Positions 12,964 to 21,145 of a DNA stretch of 51,456 nt are shown here, piece by piece. A model generated the notes under the pieces. It saw only the letters and a program-made list of their open reading frames with translations, was not told the DNA's origin and ran no database searches. The position numbers and the translations under genes are program-made. The stretch comes from a virus, in the IMG/VR virus record IMGVR_UViG_3300004448_000321, positions 1 to 51,456 of that record; one strand, given 5' to 3'. Position 1 is the first letter of the stretch. Each line of letters opens with the position of its first letter.

Positions 12964-13302
12964 TTATGTATTTTCTGTTATAATTAATAAGCCATTTTCT
13001 GTAGTTAATTGACTTCCCGTAACATTAGTAACTATAACTACTTTTGTTAATAAATTTTGGGCTGTTATATTATATGGAGTACATATAGCATACAAATAAT
13101 TTAATGTAGCCTCAAATGTATTCCTATCATATCCCTCATAACCATTTAAGTAAGCCCATTCTACACTTTTTACTATATTATATATTTTGTAAGGGAGTTC
13201 AAGATCAGTTCCCTCACCATATAATCCACCTCTCTGTATTTTGCCTAAGAATAAATACTGACTAACTTTAGCTATTTGTATGGTTTCAGAAGCTGTATGC
13301 AT
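12964..13302 (-). CDS. Small docking protein, paralogue of the 8286-9290 N-terminus
   Basis: 112 residues. IQIAKVSQYLFLGKIQRGGL and LELPYKIYNIVKSVEWAY align along their length with residues 1-90 of the protein at 8286-9290. The last 25 residues are a short beta tail. So the module exists both free and fused to beta domains, suggesting an adaptor that fixes fibres to the tail. The start overlaps the stop of the upstream gene at 13302. Confidence 0.6.
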   Translation of the reverse strand: MHTASETIQIAKVSQYLFLGKIQRGGLYGEGTDLELPYKIYNIVKSVEWAYLNGYEGYDRNTFEATLNYLYAICTPYNITAQNLLTKVVIVTNVTGSQLTTENGLLIITENT

Positions 13303-13904
13303 TAACTATTTGCATTAAAGTAATAAACCGATTGTAACCTTAAATTAGTAGCTTGATCATAACATTCTTGAGCTGAGAATATATCTACTCCATATTCTAT
13401 TGCTTGATTACCTGAGTCTATGCAGGTTCTTAATTTGCTTTTGTTAGGGAAGAAATTGTTGTCATTTATGACTAACGGATTCCCTGACAATATTTGCGTA
13501 AGCTGATAATCAAATGTTTCATTATAGAAAGTATATCCTATTAATTTTGTAACAGTATATTGAGCAGCAGCATTTTCTATATTATCAACAACTTTTACCC
13601 ATTCAACAATTACTTGTAAAGCATAATCCTTATCAAGAACATTTGATAAAGTTTTTGTTATAGGATCTAAAGTATTTGGAGTATCTATAGCCCATTCGGT
13701 AAATGCAGCTCCATACAATAAACTGTTTTGATTCATATTAACTGTAGTAGTTCCATCAGCTACTAAATATGTAGAAGCCGCAGTTCTTAAATAAACTCTG
13801 CGGCTAGTTACATTACTATCTGATCCTGTAGAATTATCTACAAAATTTATTGATTCTGGAAAGCCCAATGTTTGGCTAGTTGAAAAATCTGCTGTTAAAC
13901 TCAT
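13302..13904 (-). CDS. Tail/structural protein with PKD-like start
   Basis: 200 residues. The N-terminus (SLTADFSTSQTLGFPESINF, VDNSTGSDSNVTSRRVYLRT) resembles PKD/Ig-type beta domains (ADF...FVDNSTG...). The C-terminal 70 residues are mixed and contain CIDSGNQAIEYGVDIFSAQE. It lies between structural gene 13988 and the fibre cluster and has its own promoter 40-70 bases upstream, so it heads the fibre transcript. Exact role unknown. Confidence 0.55.
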   Translation of the reverse strand: MSLTADFSTSQTLGFPESINFVDNSTGSDSNVTSRRVYLRTAASTYLVADGTTTVNMNQNSLLYGAAFTEWAIDTPNTLDPITKTLSNVLDKDYALQVIVEWVKVVDNIENAAAQYTVTKLIGYTFYNETFDYQLTQILSGNPLVINDNNFFPNKSKLRTCIDSGNQAIEYGVDIFSAQECYDQATNLRLQSVYYFNANS

Positions 13905-13943
13905 TTTTTTTATTTTTTTAAAAAATTAAAAAGGGCAGTAGTA

Positions 13944-13973
13944 CAAAGGTACCCAACTTAGCCGTATTACCAA
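13944..13973 (-). promoter_or_regulatory. Leftward Bacteroidetes-type promoter for the fibre genes
   Basis: On the minus strand TTG (13973-13971), 19 bases, then TACCTTTG (13951-13944) fits TTTG/TAnnTTTG spacing. It lies in an 83-base gap just before the gene starting at 13904; the leader would be about 35 bases. It is the clearest leftward promoter in the window. Confidence 0.6.
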
Positions 13974-13987
13974 TTCAAAATCAAGAT

Positions 13988-14908
13988 TTATTCAGCAGAA
14001 ATTTTTTCTTTTTTTCCGCCTTTTACTAATGACTTTAATTTCTTATATAGATCATCTCCTTTGTTCCCAGACGTTTGCATCCATTCAGACAGCTTTTGTA
14101 ATTCATTTCCTGTTCCTGTTGGGGAAAGGGCGGTAATCACTTGCTGGTTCCCTGACCATACAAACTTGTATTCTGAAAAATTAAAAGAGATTAGGTCTTT
14201 ATTCATCGCTTGTTTTATTAATGATTGGTATTCAACAGCCTTGCTTTGAACCAAGTCATTAAAATATATTGGATTCATATCCGCTAATTCTTCTATCTTA
14301 TTTCTAAGAACTTCATAGCTCTCTGCACTATCCCATTGCATTGCATCTGCAAAATCCACTAAATCAGCATCTGACATTCCTTGTGCTGCATTTAGAGCCT
14401 TCAATCTTTCACTTCTAGCAGTTCTTGCTTCTGTTGCTGCTGCTGTTTCATCTATTCTATAAAATATAGAAGACATCATTCTATTTGCAAATTTTCCACC
14501 TTTTAATTTAGGGTGCAATTCTAACATCATTGCCATATAAAAATCATCTCTGTTGTCTTCTAGATTTAAAGTTAATACAGATTTATCTGATCCTAGTACT
14601 TTTACTTTTTTAAATCTAGTTGGCAAACCATTTTCATCTAAGAAATCCGATTCAACCAAGGCAATATTTTTTGTTTTACTTTTTTCGTCCCTATTTTCAT
14701 AAGGATCTTGAATTGTAAATCTTGTTGGATCTAAGGTATACACATTTGGATATACTGTATCTCCGTTGTATTTTTCTGGATCAGGGTTTGGTCTAGCTAT
14801 ATCGAACTTGTACCTAACTCTTCTTCCGTATGACGCTACTTTGTTTTCTAACTCTATTCTCAACTTAGGAGATAGATCGTTAAAGTTACCGAAATTTTCT
14901 AATGACAT
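13988..14908 (-). CDS. Virion-associated protein downstream of capsid genes
   Basis: 306 residues, soluble, mostly helical after residue 120. The N-terminus (FNDLSPKLRIELENKVASYG) is followed by a beta segment NVYTLDPTRFTIQDPYENRD, and the C-terminus is basic (KKLKSLVKGGKKEKISAE). No motif is recognised. Position after the capsid and the 332-residue beta protein suggests a head-completion or neck role. Confident as a gene, not in function. Confidence 0.6.
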   Translation of the reverse strand: MSLENFGNFNDLSPKLRIELENKVASYGRRVRYKFDIARPNPDPEKYNGDTVYPNVYTLDPTRFTIQDPYENRDEKSKTKNIALVESDFLDENGLPTRFKKVKVLGSDKSVLTLNLEDNRDDFYMAMMLELHPKLKGGKFANRMMSSIFYRIDETAAATEARTARSERLKALNAAQGMSDADLVDFADAMQWDSAESYEVLRNKIEELADMNPIYFNDLVQSKAVEYQSLIKQAMNKDLISFNFSEYKFVWSGNQQVITALSPTGTGNELQKLSEWMQTSGNKGDDLYKKLKSLVKGGKKEKISAE

Positions 14909-14946
14909 TTGATTTTGATTTTAAATTGGTGAATTGGTTATAATTA

Positions 14947-14973
14947 TGTAGGGGAAGTAGAACCTCCCCTACA
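14947..14973 (-). terminator. Strong hairpin after the 332-residue protein
   Basis: TGTAGGGGA (14947-14955) and TCCCCTACA (14965-14973) form a perfect 9-bp stem, nine bases after the gene's stop. The same sequence builds the hairpin at 16008-16031, so the gene between is bracketed by two copies. No long T-run follows leftward. It may be a partial terminator or an mRNA-stabilising end. Confidence 0.55.
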
Positions 14974-14981
14974 ATATTTTA

Positions 14982-15980
14982 TTAACTTCCGCTTACTATA
15001 GAAGCAAGAGTTGTATCTGTAAGATACTTACTATTATCTCTCAATAATGTTATTTGCGTTACACAAGCTGTTGAACCTATTGTAATTGAAGGTATTGTTG
15101 TTAAAGAAATACCATCAGTAGGGAAAGCCATAGTAACTGCTGTTGCAATTGTATCTCCATTTCGTGATGCAACATTAGTTATTGAATACATATTAGTACT
15201 TGCCTGAGAAATAACATTAGCTACTGTTGAATCTGTAAAATATACAGCTCCACTTTGTAATACTGTTATTATAGCATTGCAAGTTGTGCTTCCTACTACT
15301 ATACCAGGAGATGGAATAGCTCTTACTATAATGTTGTTTGTAGGGAATACAATTGTACTAGGAGTAGAATATACTTGCCCATTTTCACTAGCTACACTTG
15401 CAGTAAACATTCCTGCTCCAGCATTACCGCCTGTAGTTAAGTCTGCAATTAAACTAGTAGAACAATATATAGTATTAGTAGCTAAATCTACGATTTGAGT
15501 CATATAAGGTATTGAACCACAAACTCCATTTACAGCTCTTAATAATGTATCTCTTACTGGGAAAGCCCATTGAGTTGCAGTAGAAGCTCCTATAGCACTT
15601 ATGGTGATTTTAACCGTTCCATTAAATCCAGTAGTAGGAGTAATAGCCAATGTACCAGTACTTGTACTTAATATTGAAAAATCACTACTAGCACTTAATG
15701 CACTTGAAGTAACTCCTCCAAAACCTACAGTTAATGTACCTGCAGTTCTACCTGTGATAGTAATACTAATGCTATAATAAGTAGCCGATGTTGCAGCCAA
15801 AGTATTTGTTAAAGCAGTTGTATTTCCAGTACTATGAGTAAAACCAGCAGCATAACTACCTGTCCATCCAGTGGATGTCCATCCTGTACCAGCACTTAAT
15901 AGGTCAGCACCTAATGTACCTCCATTAAATGGAGAACCATTAAGACCTACTACGGTAGCTGTTATTAATTTTGTTGCCAT
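14982..15980 (-). CDS. Beta-rich virion protein next to the capsid gene (decoration-like)
   Basis: 332 residues, very rich in Thr, Ser, Gly and Ala with almost no charge in the first 130 (LTVGFGGVTSSALSASSDFS). The last 170 residues contain three similar strands-and-loop units, each with a single Cys (GSIPYMTQIVDL; STTCNAIITVLQSGAVYFTD; STACVTQITLLRDNSKYLTD). Directly downstream of the major capsid gene and bracketed by strong hairpins, it is likely made in large amounts: a head decoration or head-fibre protein. A tail tube role is less likely. Confidence 0.6.
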   Translation of the reverse strand: MATKLITATVVGLNGSPFNGGTLGADLLSAGTGWTSTGWTGSYAAGFTHSTGNTTALTNTLAATSATYYSISITITGRTAGTLTVGFGGVTSSALSASSDFSILSTSTGTLAITPTTGFNGTVKITISAIGASTATQWAFPVRDTLLRAVNGVCGSIPYMTQIVDLATNTIYCSTSLIADLTTGGNAGAGMFTASVASENGQVYSTPSTIVFPTNNIIVRAIPSPGIVVGSTTCNAIITVLQSGAVYFTDSTVANVISQASTNMYSITNVASRNGDTIATAVTMAFPTDGISLTTIPSITIGSTACVTQITLLRDNSKYLTDTTLASIVSGS

Positions 15981-16007
15981 TTTATTTTATTTAAATATTT
16001 AAAAGTA

Positions 16008-16031
16008 TGTAGGGGAATTACTTCCCCTACA
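16008..16031 (-). terminator. Perfect 10-bp hairpin after the major capsid gene
   Basis: TGTAGGGGAA (16008-16017) and TTCCCCTACA (16022-16031) pair perfectly around TTAC, 16 bases after the capsid stop. On the minus strand it is followed by TACTTTTAAATATTT, partly T-rich. It could reduce read-through or protect the capsid mRNA 3' end. Near-copy of the hairpin at 14947. Confidence 0.6.
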
Positions 16032-16047
16032 TTATTATTAATAACTA

Positions 16048-17439
16048 CTAGATAACTCTGTACTTTTGGAAATGTTTAACTGCCAAGCACTCAAGACCTT
16101 GAGCAGTTTCCCAGTCAGTATGCAATTGCATAGTTGATGAAGTTGGGATTTCAGCCAAAGCTCCAGTTCTCCACTCAGTGATCATACCATTAGAAGATTT
16201 GTTAGCTGCACTACCCATGAATGGAGTAGGAGTGTAACGAATCTGCATACGTGGTTGTCTTCCGTTATCAACTGTATCTACTTGATCTTTTGGTACAAAG
16301 TACATTGAACCATTTACATCAGCAACTAAAGTTGCAGAGAACAATTGTGGATGATCGAAGATAGGTACATGAACGAAATCAAATTCGTAACCACCATAAG
16401 AAAGGTGTTCTACGTTGAAATCGAAAGACTTACCATCAACTGAAAGACGGCGAGAGTCAACTGAAGATGAACCTAATTGCTTTAAGAATTTGCTGATCAA
16501 ACGATAAGCACGGCTTCCCATAAACACCATCATGTCTGTAGGAGCTTTATTAGCGATAAAGTTATCGATAATCTCGTCTAATTCTACGAAACCAAATGTA
16601 CCTAAAACAGCTGCACTATCATTGATACCATAGTTAATGCAATACCAGTCAAGACCACCTGTAGTCTGAACAGGCAATGTAACACCATTACCAGCAGTAG
16701 CTGTTAAAGCAGGACTAGAAGCACCAGGAGCTGCATTTGTAAACAATGTATTGTTTGTGTATGGGCTACCATTTAAAGAAGAAGCTGAAGCAGTACCTGC
16801 TAACATTTGTACAGAGATATCACCATTTAATTTGATAACTTTTTGTACTGTTTGGTAAGGGAGGATATGATAATCACCACCTACGTTAACTTCAATTTTA
16901 GCAACTTTTTGTACGTCAGAAATCTCATCAACCTCACGGAAGATTTGGATGTTATTGTAGTACTTAGTTAAACCATATCTTCTGTTAGCTGGTGCACCTG
17001 ATTGTTCAGGGAACGCATTAGAACCAAATTGAACTTTATCTGTTGCAACTGCATAGAAGTTACTGTTATCTACAGACTGAACTGTAATAACGTTACCAGA
17101 TACGATTTGCACTAAAGCTTGTTTTCCAATGTTTTGAGCATTTGAAGTTTTAATCAAATCACCAACTCTTGGGAAACTAGTTGCATTAAGAGTAATTGCA
17201 ACTGTAGGAGTACCACTACCAGTAGCAGAAGCAACTGTAGCAACCTCATAAACATCGTTATTAACGAAGTTATTGTAAAAAAACATTTTTGCTGGCTTAG
17301 TACGGTTTACCATTTTCATGATATCTGTAAAAGCTCTATCTCTACTTTGATCGTAGATGTTTGGATCGATATCCCTTTGATCCAAGAAATCAATCGCTGA
17401 GACGAAGGATTTCACCATTGTACCTTGTGAAACTGCCAT
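16048..17439 (-). CDS. Major capsid protein (HK97-fold type)
   Basis: 463 residues, the usual size for this role. N-terminal helix with SRDRAFTDIMKMVNRTKPAK, a beta insertion around 70-140 (PTVAITLNATSFPRVGDLIK), then YYNNIQIFREVDEISDVQKV, a long helix region, and a C-terminal beta section with NGMITEWRTGALAEIPTSST. It lies after portal and scaffold genes, the standard order. Base composition is visibly richer in G+C and its codons look favoured compared with neighbours, as expected for the most abundant protein. Assignment rests on position, size and pattern. Confidence 0.8.
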   Translation of the reverse strand: MAVSQGTMVKSFVSAIDFLDQRDIDPNIYDQSRDRAFTDIMKMVNRTKPAKMFFYNNFVNNDVYEVATVASATGSGTPTVAITLNATSFPRVGDLIKTSNAQNIGKQALVQIVSGNVITVQSVDNSNFYAVATDKVQFGSNAFPEQSGAPANRRYGLTKYYNNIQIFREVDEISDVQKVAKIEVNVGGDYHILPYQTVQKVIKLNGDISVQMLAGTASASSLNGSPYTNNTLFTNAAPGASSPALTATAGNGVTLPVQTTGGLDWYCINYGINDSAAVLGTFGFVELDEIIDNFIANKAPTDMMVFMGSRAYRLISKFLKQLGSSSVDSRRLSVDGKSFDFNVEHLSYGGYEFDFVHVPIFDHPQLFSATLVADVNGSMYFVPKDQVDTVDNGRQPRMQIRYTPTPFMGSAANKSSNGMITEWRTGALAEIPTSSTMQLHTDWETAQGLECLAVKHFQKYRVI

Positions 17440-17479
17440 TTTTATTAAATTTTAAATTTTTAAATTTTGTTGTTTGTTT

Positions 17480-18703
17480 TTACCAACCTCCTGAATTCAA
17501 TCTTCCGTATTTTGCCATTGCTCCAGCCAGGGTTGACGGCTCTGGAGATGCATTAGATACGTTTCTAGACTCTCTTGGTTTTGCATTGTCTATAGGTTCT
17601 ATAGCAGCTTTACTTCCCAGAGATTTGTAATGTTTAGCCAATTCTGTTATAAATTTTTCTCCATACTTATTTACAGTAGCAACTAATAATTGATGTTGTG
17701 CCCTGGGAATTAATTGCTCAACTCCATTTGCGTCAACTTTTTTATCAAACATTAAATCGCCATTTGCATCACCATATAAAGCCAAATTAGAAATATCATC
17801 AGCATCTACTTTGAATGTGAACTTATCAGCTCCTTCTCCAATTGTAATAGCTTTATTAGATAAAACTTCTTTCGTATAAGGGTTCTCGTTAAACTGACTT
17901 ACGATTTTTTCTCTATACTCATTAAGAACTGCTTCTTGTTTAGCTTTTTCTTCTCTCAAAGAAGTGCTGTCTGGAAACATTTTGTCTTGCTGAGTTTTAG
18001 CTAAATCATCTCTGTATTTATCAGCCTTAGCTTCTAATAACAGTTTGCCTTCATTAACTTCGTCTTCATCATACGAACTCAAATTGTACTTTTCTACAAT
18101 CTCCTTCTTGTAAAGAACTTCTAGTTGAGCTTCTGATGCTTTCGGATAGTCCAACCTAAGCTGATGACGCATCACGTCTTCGGCAGGCATACCTGAAAAA
18201 TCTTTCGACATTTCATCAAAAAACTCTTTTGCATTTCCTCCATCTTTCCAGTGGTTTAAGAAATTAACCATTTTAGGATCAACTTCTTTTAAACCATTTA
18301 CAAAAGATATTGTACTTTCATCGAACCCTAGTGCTTTCAAAACCTCTTCAGGTTGTTGATTTTTTATTGCACTTTGCCAGTCTTGAGAACTAGATCCTTC
18401 CTCTTTTTGAGGTTCGGGAACTGATTGCTCAAACCAAGCTGAAGCATCGCCAGCTTTTTCAGATTTAGATTCTTCTTTCGTTGGCTCAACGGGAGATTCA
18501 TCTTTCATTGAAGAAACCTTAAAACTTCCATTATTTATACTAGGAGGCATTGCTACCTCTTCGCCTAAACCACTTTTTACACCTTCTCTAGCCATTATTG
18601 CAGCTATAGATTCTGGTGCTGAATTGCCACTTTGTGGGGCACTTGTTTCATTTGATGATGCAGGCTCTGCTGCATCTATGTCATAGAACTTTTTAATATA
18701 CAT
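17480..18703 (-). CDS. Scaffolding protein
   Basis: 407 residues, acidic and mostly helical. The first 120 residues are low-complexity Ser/Pro/Glu (DESPVEPTKEESKSEKAGDA), the middle is coiled-coil-like (EGKLLLEAKADKYRDDLAKT), and the end is polar (PEPSTLAGAMAKYGRLNSGG). Acidic helical proteins between portal and capsid genes are scaffolds that direct capsid assembly and then leave. No protease gene is evident in the window. Confidence 0.7.
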   Translation of the reverse strand: MYIKKFYDIDAAEPASSNETSAPQSGNSAPESIAAIMAREGVKSGLGEEVAMPPSINNGSFKVSSMKDESPVEPTKEESKSEKAGDASAWFEQSVPEPQKEEGSSSQDWQSAIKNQQPEEVLKALGFDESTISFVNGLKEVDPKMVNFLNHWKDGGNAKEFFDEMSKDFSGMPAEDVMRHQLRLDYPKASEAQLEVLYKKEIVEKYNLSSYDEDEVNEGKLLLEAKADKYRDDLAKTQQDKMFPDSTSLREEKAKQEAVLNEYREKIVSQFNENPYTKEVLSNKAITIGEGADKFTFKVDADDISNLALYGDANGDLMFDKKVDANGVEQLIPRAQHQLLVATVNKYGEKFITELAKHYKSLGSKAAIEPIDNAKPRESRNVSNASPEPSTLAGAMAKYGRLNSGGW

Positions 18704-18773
18704 TTTGATTTTGAATTTTGGTTAAGTAAAAATATCGATATCTTTCAATAAAAAAAAATTTTATTTAGATTTT

Positions 18774-21128
18774 TTACATTAAAGAATGTTTACCTTTTTC
18801 ATTAGCCACTTGTTGCTTCATTATTGATGACTGACCTGCGATATGAGTAGATGACTGTTTAGCATTACTTGTATCTTGAGACACCTGTAATTTCACATTA
18901 TTTGTAGCCATAGCTATTCTTTCTGCAGACTCGATTCTCATTTTTTCTTTTTCCAATTCTCCTTGAATTCTCATTTGTTCCTTTTGCAATTCTAACTGAG
19001 ATTGCATTTGGAATTTCTGAGCTTCTGCTTCCTGAGCAATTTGAGCTGCCTGTTGATTGCCTTGCTGTTGTGCTTGTATTTCTTGCATTCTTTGTTGAGA
19101 CTGCCTTTCCTTGCCTTTCTTTACTTTATAAGCCCAAATTATTTGAGCTTCTTTTACATTTTTAGTATTAATAAGTAATATAGCATCAGAAGAATCCAAA
19201 AATCCATTTGCAATATCTTGTTGCATAGCTTGTAATAACCATGCCTTTTGATCGTTTGAAGATCTTTTTTCTAATTCTATTCCATAATCTCTTAATGAAA
19301 TGCTTGGGGAAATCTCGATAAAGTGCAAAAGATTAGAATTTAATGCAGGGGCAAATCCTTCTATATTTCCTCTCTTTAAAGCTTGCTGAGTTCTGCATAA
19401 TAGATTTTCAGAAAGACGAAGCAATATATTTTCTTCAGAAAAAACTAATGGGAACAATGCTTCATTAGTAGCTTGTTGACCACTTTCATACCCAGGCACT
19501 AATGTCTTAGAAGATGCTTGACCTAAAGTAACATCATTATATCCTGTTAATCTTTCTATTGCGGAAATAGTGTTAACTAAATCATTATAGAACATATTAA
19601 GTTCACTTGCTGCTGTGTTTTCAATAGGTATTACAGGCTTCCAATTAGGGCTTTGCGGAGTACCACCATCTGTATCACTTCTTCCCAGTAAAACCCCTGT
19701 ATCAAAGAACATTTTCAAAAGCTCTTGTGGCTCCATGTCTTGACCACCTTTAGTCATTGCGATTTTCTCAAGTGCAGAAAGATCTATCCACCATCCTGAA
19801 GGAACAGCTCTATTTTTAAAGTTCTGTATCTTCAACATTGTTAATTGATAATCATCAATGTAAGGGATCAAACGTTCCATCATACCTTGAGCCTTCATTT
19901 GATAGAAGTTATATGCATAGAATGTGTAAGATAATTTTGTCTGTGCCTTTTGCTTTATATCGTTAGGTCTTTTTTGATCGTAAGCCATGCCAAAATCATA
20001 ACACTTATCTGTTCCTATAACCCACTTGCATTTATAAACATATTGAATTCTTTTTCTAATATATTTTTCTGATTTCTTGCCTCTATTAAAATCTGCTTTT
20101 CTGAAATCTGGATTTCCCATTTCATCAGCTGCATCTCGGTAAACTCTTTCATTGTAAGTATAAAACTCAATATCTAATACTTTACATTTAAATTTATCGT
20201 ATGGTTTCATCCAACCAGTTCCCAAGCCTAACAAACGAGGATTACCATATTGTCCTGCTATAGTAGATGCAAACTCTGTTAACTCTTGATCTGTAAACAT
20301 TATATTACCTTGATCATCTTTTACTTCAGCAAGCTCTATTAAAGGAACGTCTATGATTTCCCCAGCATGAGCAATATGCTTAAAGTCTCCACTTTTATCA
20401 TAAGATGTTATTATACATTCAGGATCTACAACTCTAAAGCATGGCTTATCATTATCATCTAAATAATCTTTTACTCCAGATACACCTAAGTCAAATAAAT
20501 CTTCAAATATTTTTCTTCTATTTGTTTTGTAATCGTTTTGATATAAAGCTAATTGGATAGCAAGTTCAGCATCTTTGCTTCTATTAAACTGTTCCCCCAT
20601 CATCATCCTCATTTCTAATTCTTCTATATCTTGAGGCTCCCCTGGGTTCATTGCTAAAGCTGGATGATTACCCATCTCTGGATCTTTCTCCATCATAGCT
20701 TCTCTCATTACTAATTTTGTTTTCAACATACTATAGTACTCATCCATTTCAGTTTTAGCCAATTGATCTACTGGAGTAGCAATAACATTGTACTCTTGAG
20801 TCATCAATCTTGATATAGCTTTGTCTCTATATGGAGATATGATTGATCTAATAGACCAATCTAAACTTAACCAAGTATTGTTAGTAGTTTCATCAACTCC
20901 CAACCATTTTTTATACTGAGAGTTTGGTTGCTTTGCTAAAGCATACAATTTGAATTTAGAATAATCCCCTCCATTGCCTGAGAATATTCCTTTAGGATAA
21001 ACGAATTGCCAATCGTAGTATGCGGCTCTTGCGTAATCCATGCACCATTCACGTCCTTTTTTTGATGGATCTATGTTGTGATCTGGATAAGGATGTTGTC
21101 CTGCACTACTAATTTGTTGATACCTCAT
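18774..21128 (-). CDS. Portal protein
   Basis: 784 residues. N-terminal part (FKLYALAKQPNSQYKKWLGV, WLSLDWSIRSIISPYRDKAI) leads to a long stem region with PYIDDYQLTMLKIQNFKNRA and a helix-rich crown. Residues about 690-760 are Gln/Met-rich coiled coil (RMQEIQAQQQGNQQAAQIAQ). Location directly after the large terminase and before the scaffold is the usual place. Twelve copies would form the DNA entry channel at one capsid vertex. Larger than most siphophage portals, as in Bacteroidota podoviruses. Confidence 0.85.
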   Translation of the reverse strand: MRYQQISSAGQHPYPDHNIDPSKKGREWCMDYARAAYYDWQFVYPKGIFSGNGGDYSKFKLYALAKQPNSQYKKWLGVDETTNNTWLSLDWSIRSIISPYRDKAISRLMTQEYNVIATPVDQLAKTEMDEYYSMLKTKLVMREAMMEKDPEMGNHPALAMNPGEPQDIEELEMRMMMGEQFNRSKDAELAIQLALYQNDYKTNRRKIFEDLFDLGVSGVKDYLDDNDKPCFRVVDPECIITSYDKSGDFKHIAHAGEIIDVPLIELAEVKDDQGNIMFTDQELTEFASTIAGQYGNPRLLGLGTGWMKPYDKFKCKVLDIEFYTYNERVYRDAADEMGNPDFRKADFNRGKKSEKYIRKRIQYVYKCKWVIGTDKCYDFGMAYDQKRPNDIKQKAQTKLSYTFYAYNFYQMKAQGMMERLIPYIDDYQLTMLKIQNFKNRAVPSGWWIDLSALEKIAMTKGGQDMEPQELLKMFFDTGVLLGRSDTDGGTPQSPNWKPVIPIENTAASELNMFYNDLVNTISAIERLTGYNDVTLGQASSKTLVPGYESGQQATNEALFPLVFSEENILLRLSENLLCRTQQALKRGNIEGFAPALNSNLLHFIEISPSISLRDYGIELEKRSSNDQKAWLLQAMQQDIANGFLDSSDAILLINTKNVKEAQIIWAYKVKKGKERQSQQRMQEIQAQQQGNQQAAQIAQEAEAQKFQMQSQLELQKEQMRIQGELEKEKMRIESAERIAMATNNVKLQVSQDTSNAKQSSTHIAGQSSIMKQQVANEKGKHSLM

Positions 21129-21145
21129 TTTTTATTTTTTTTGTT

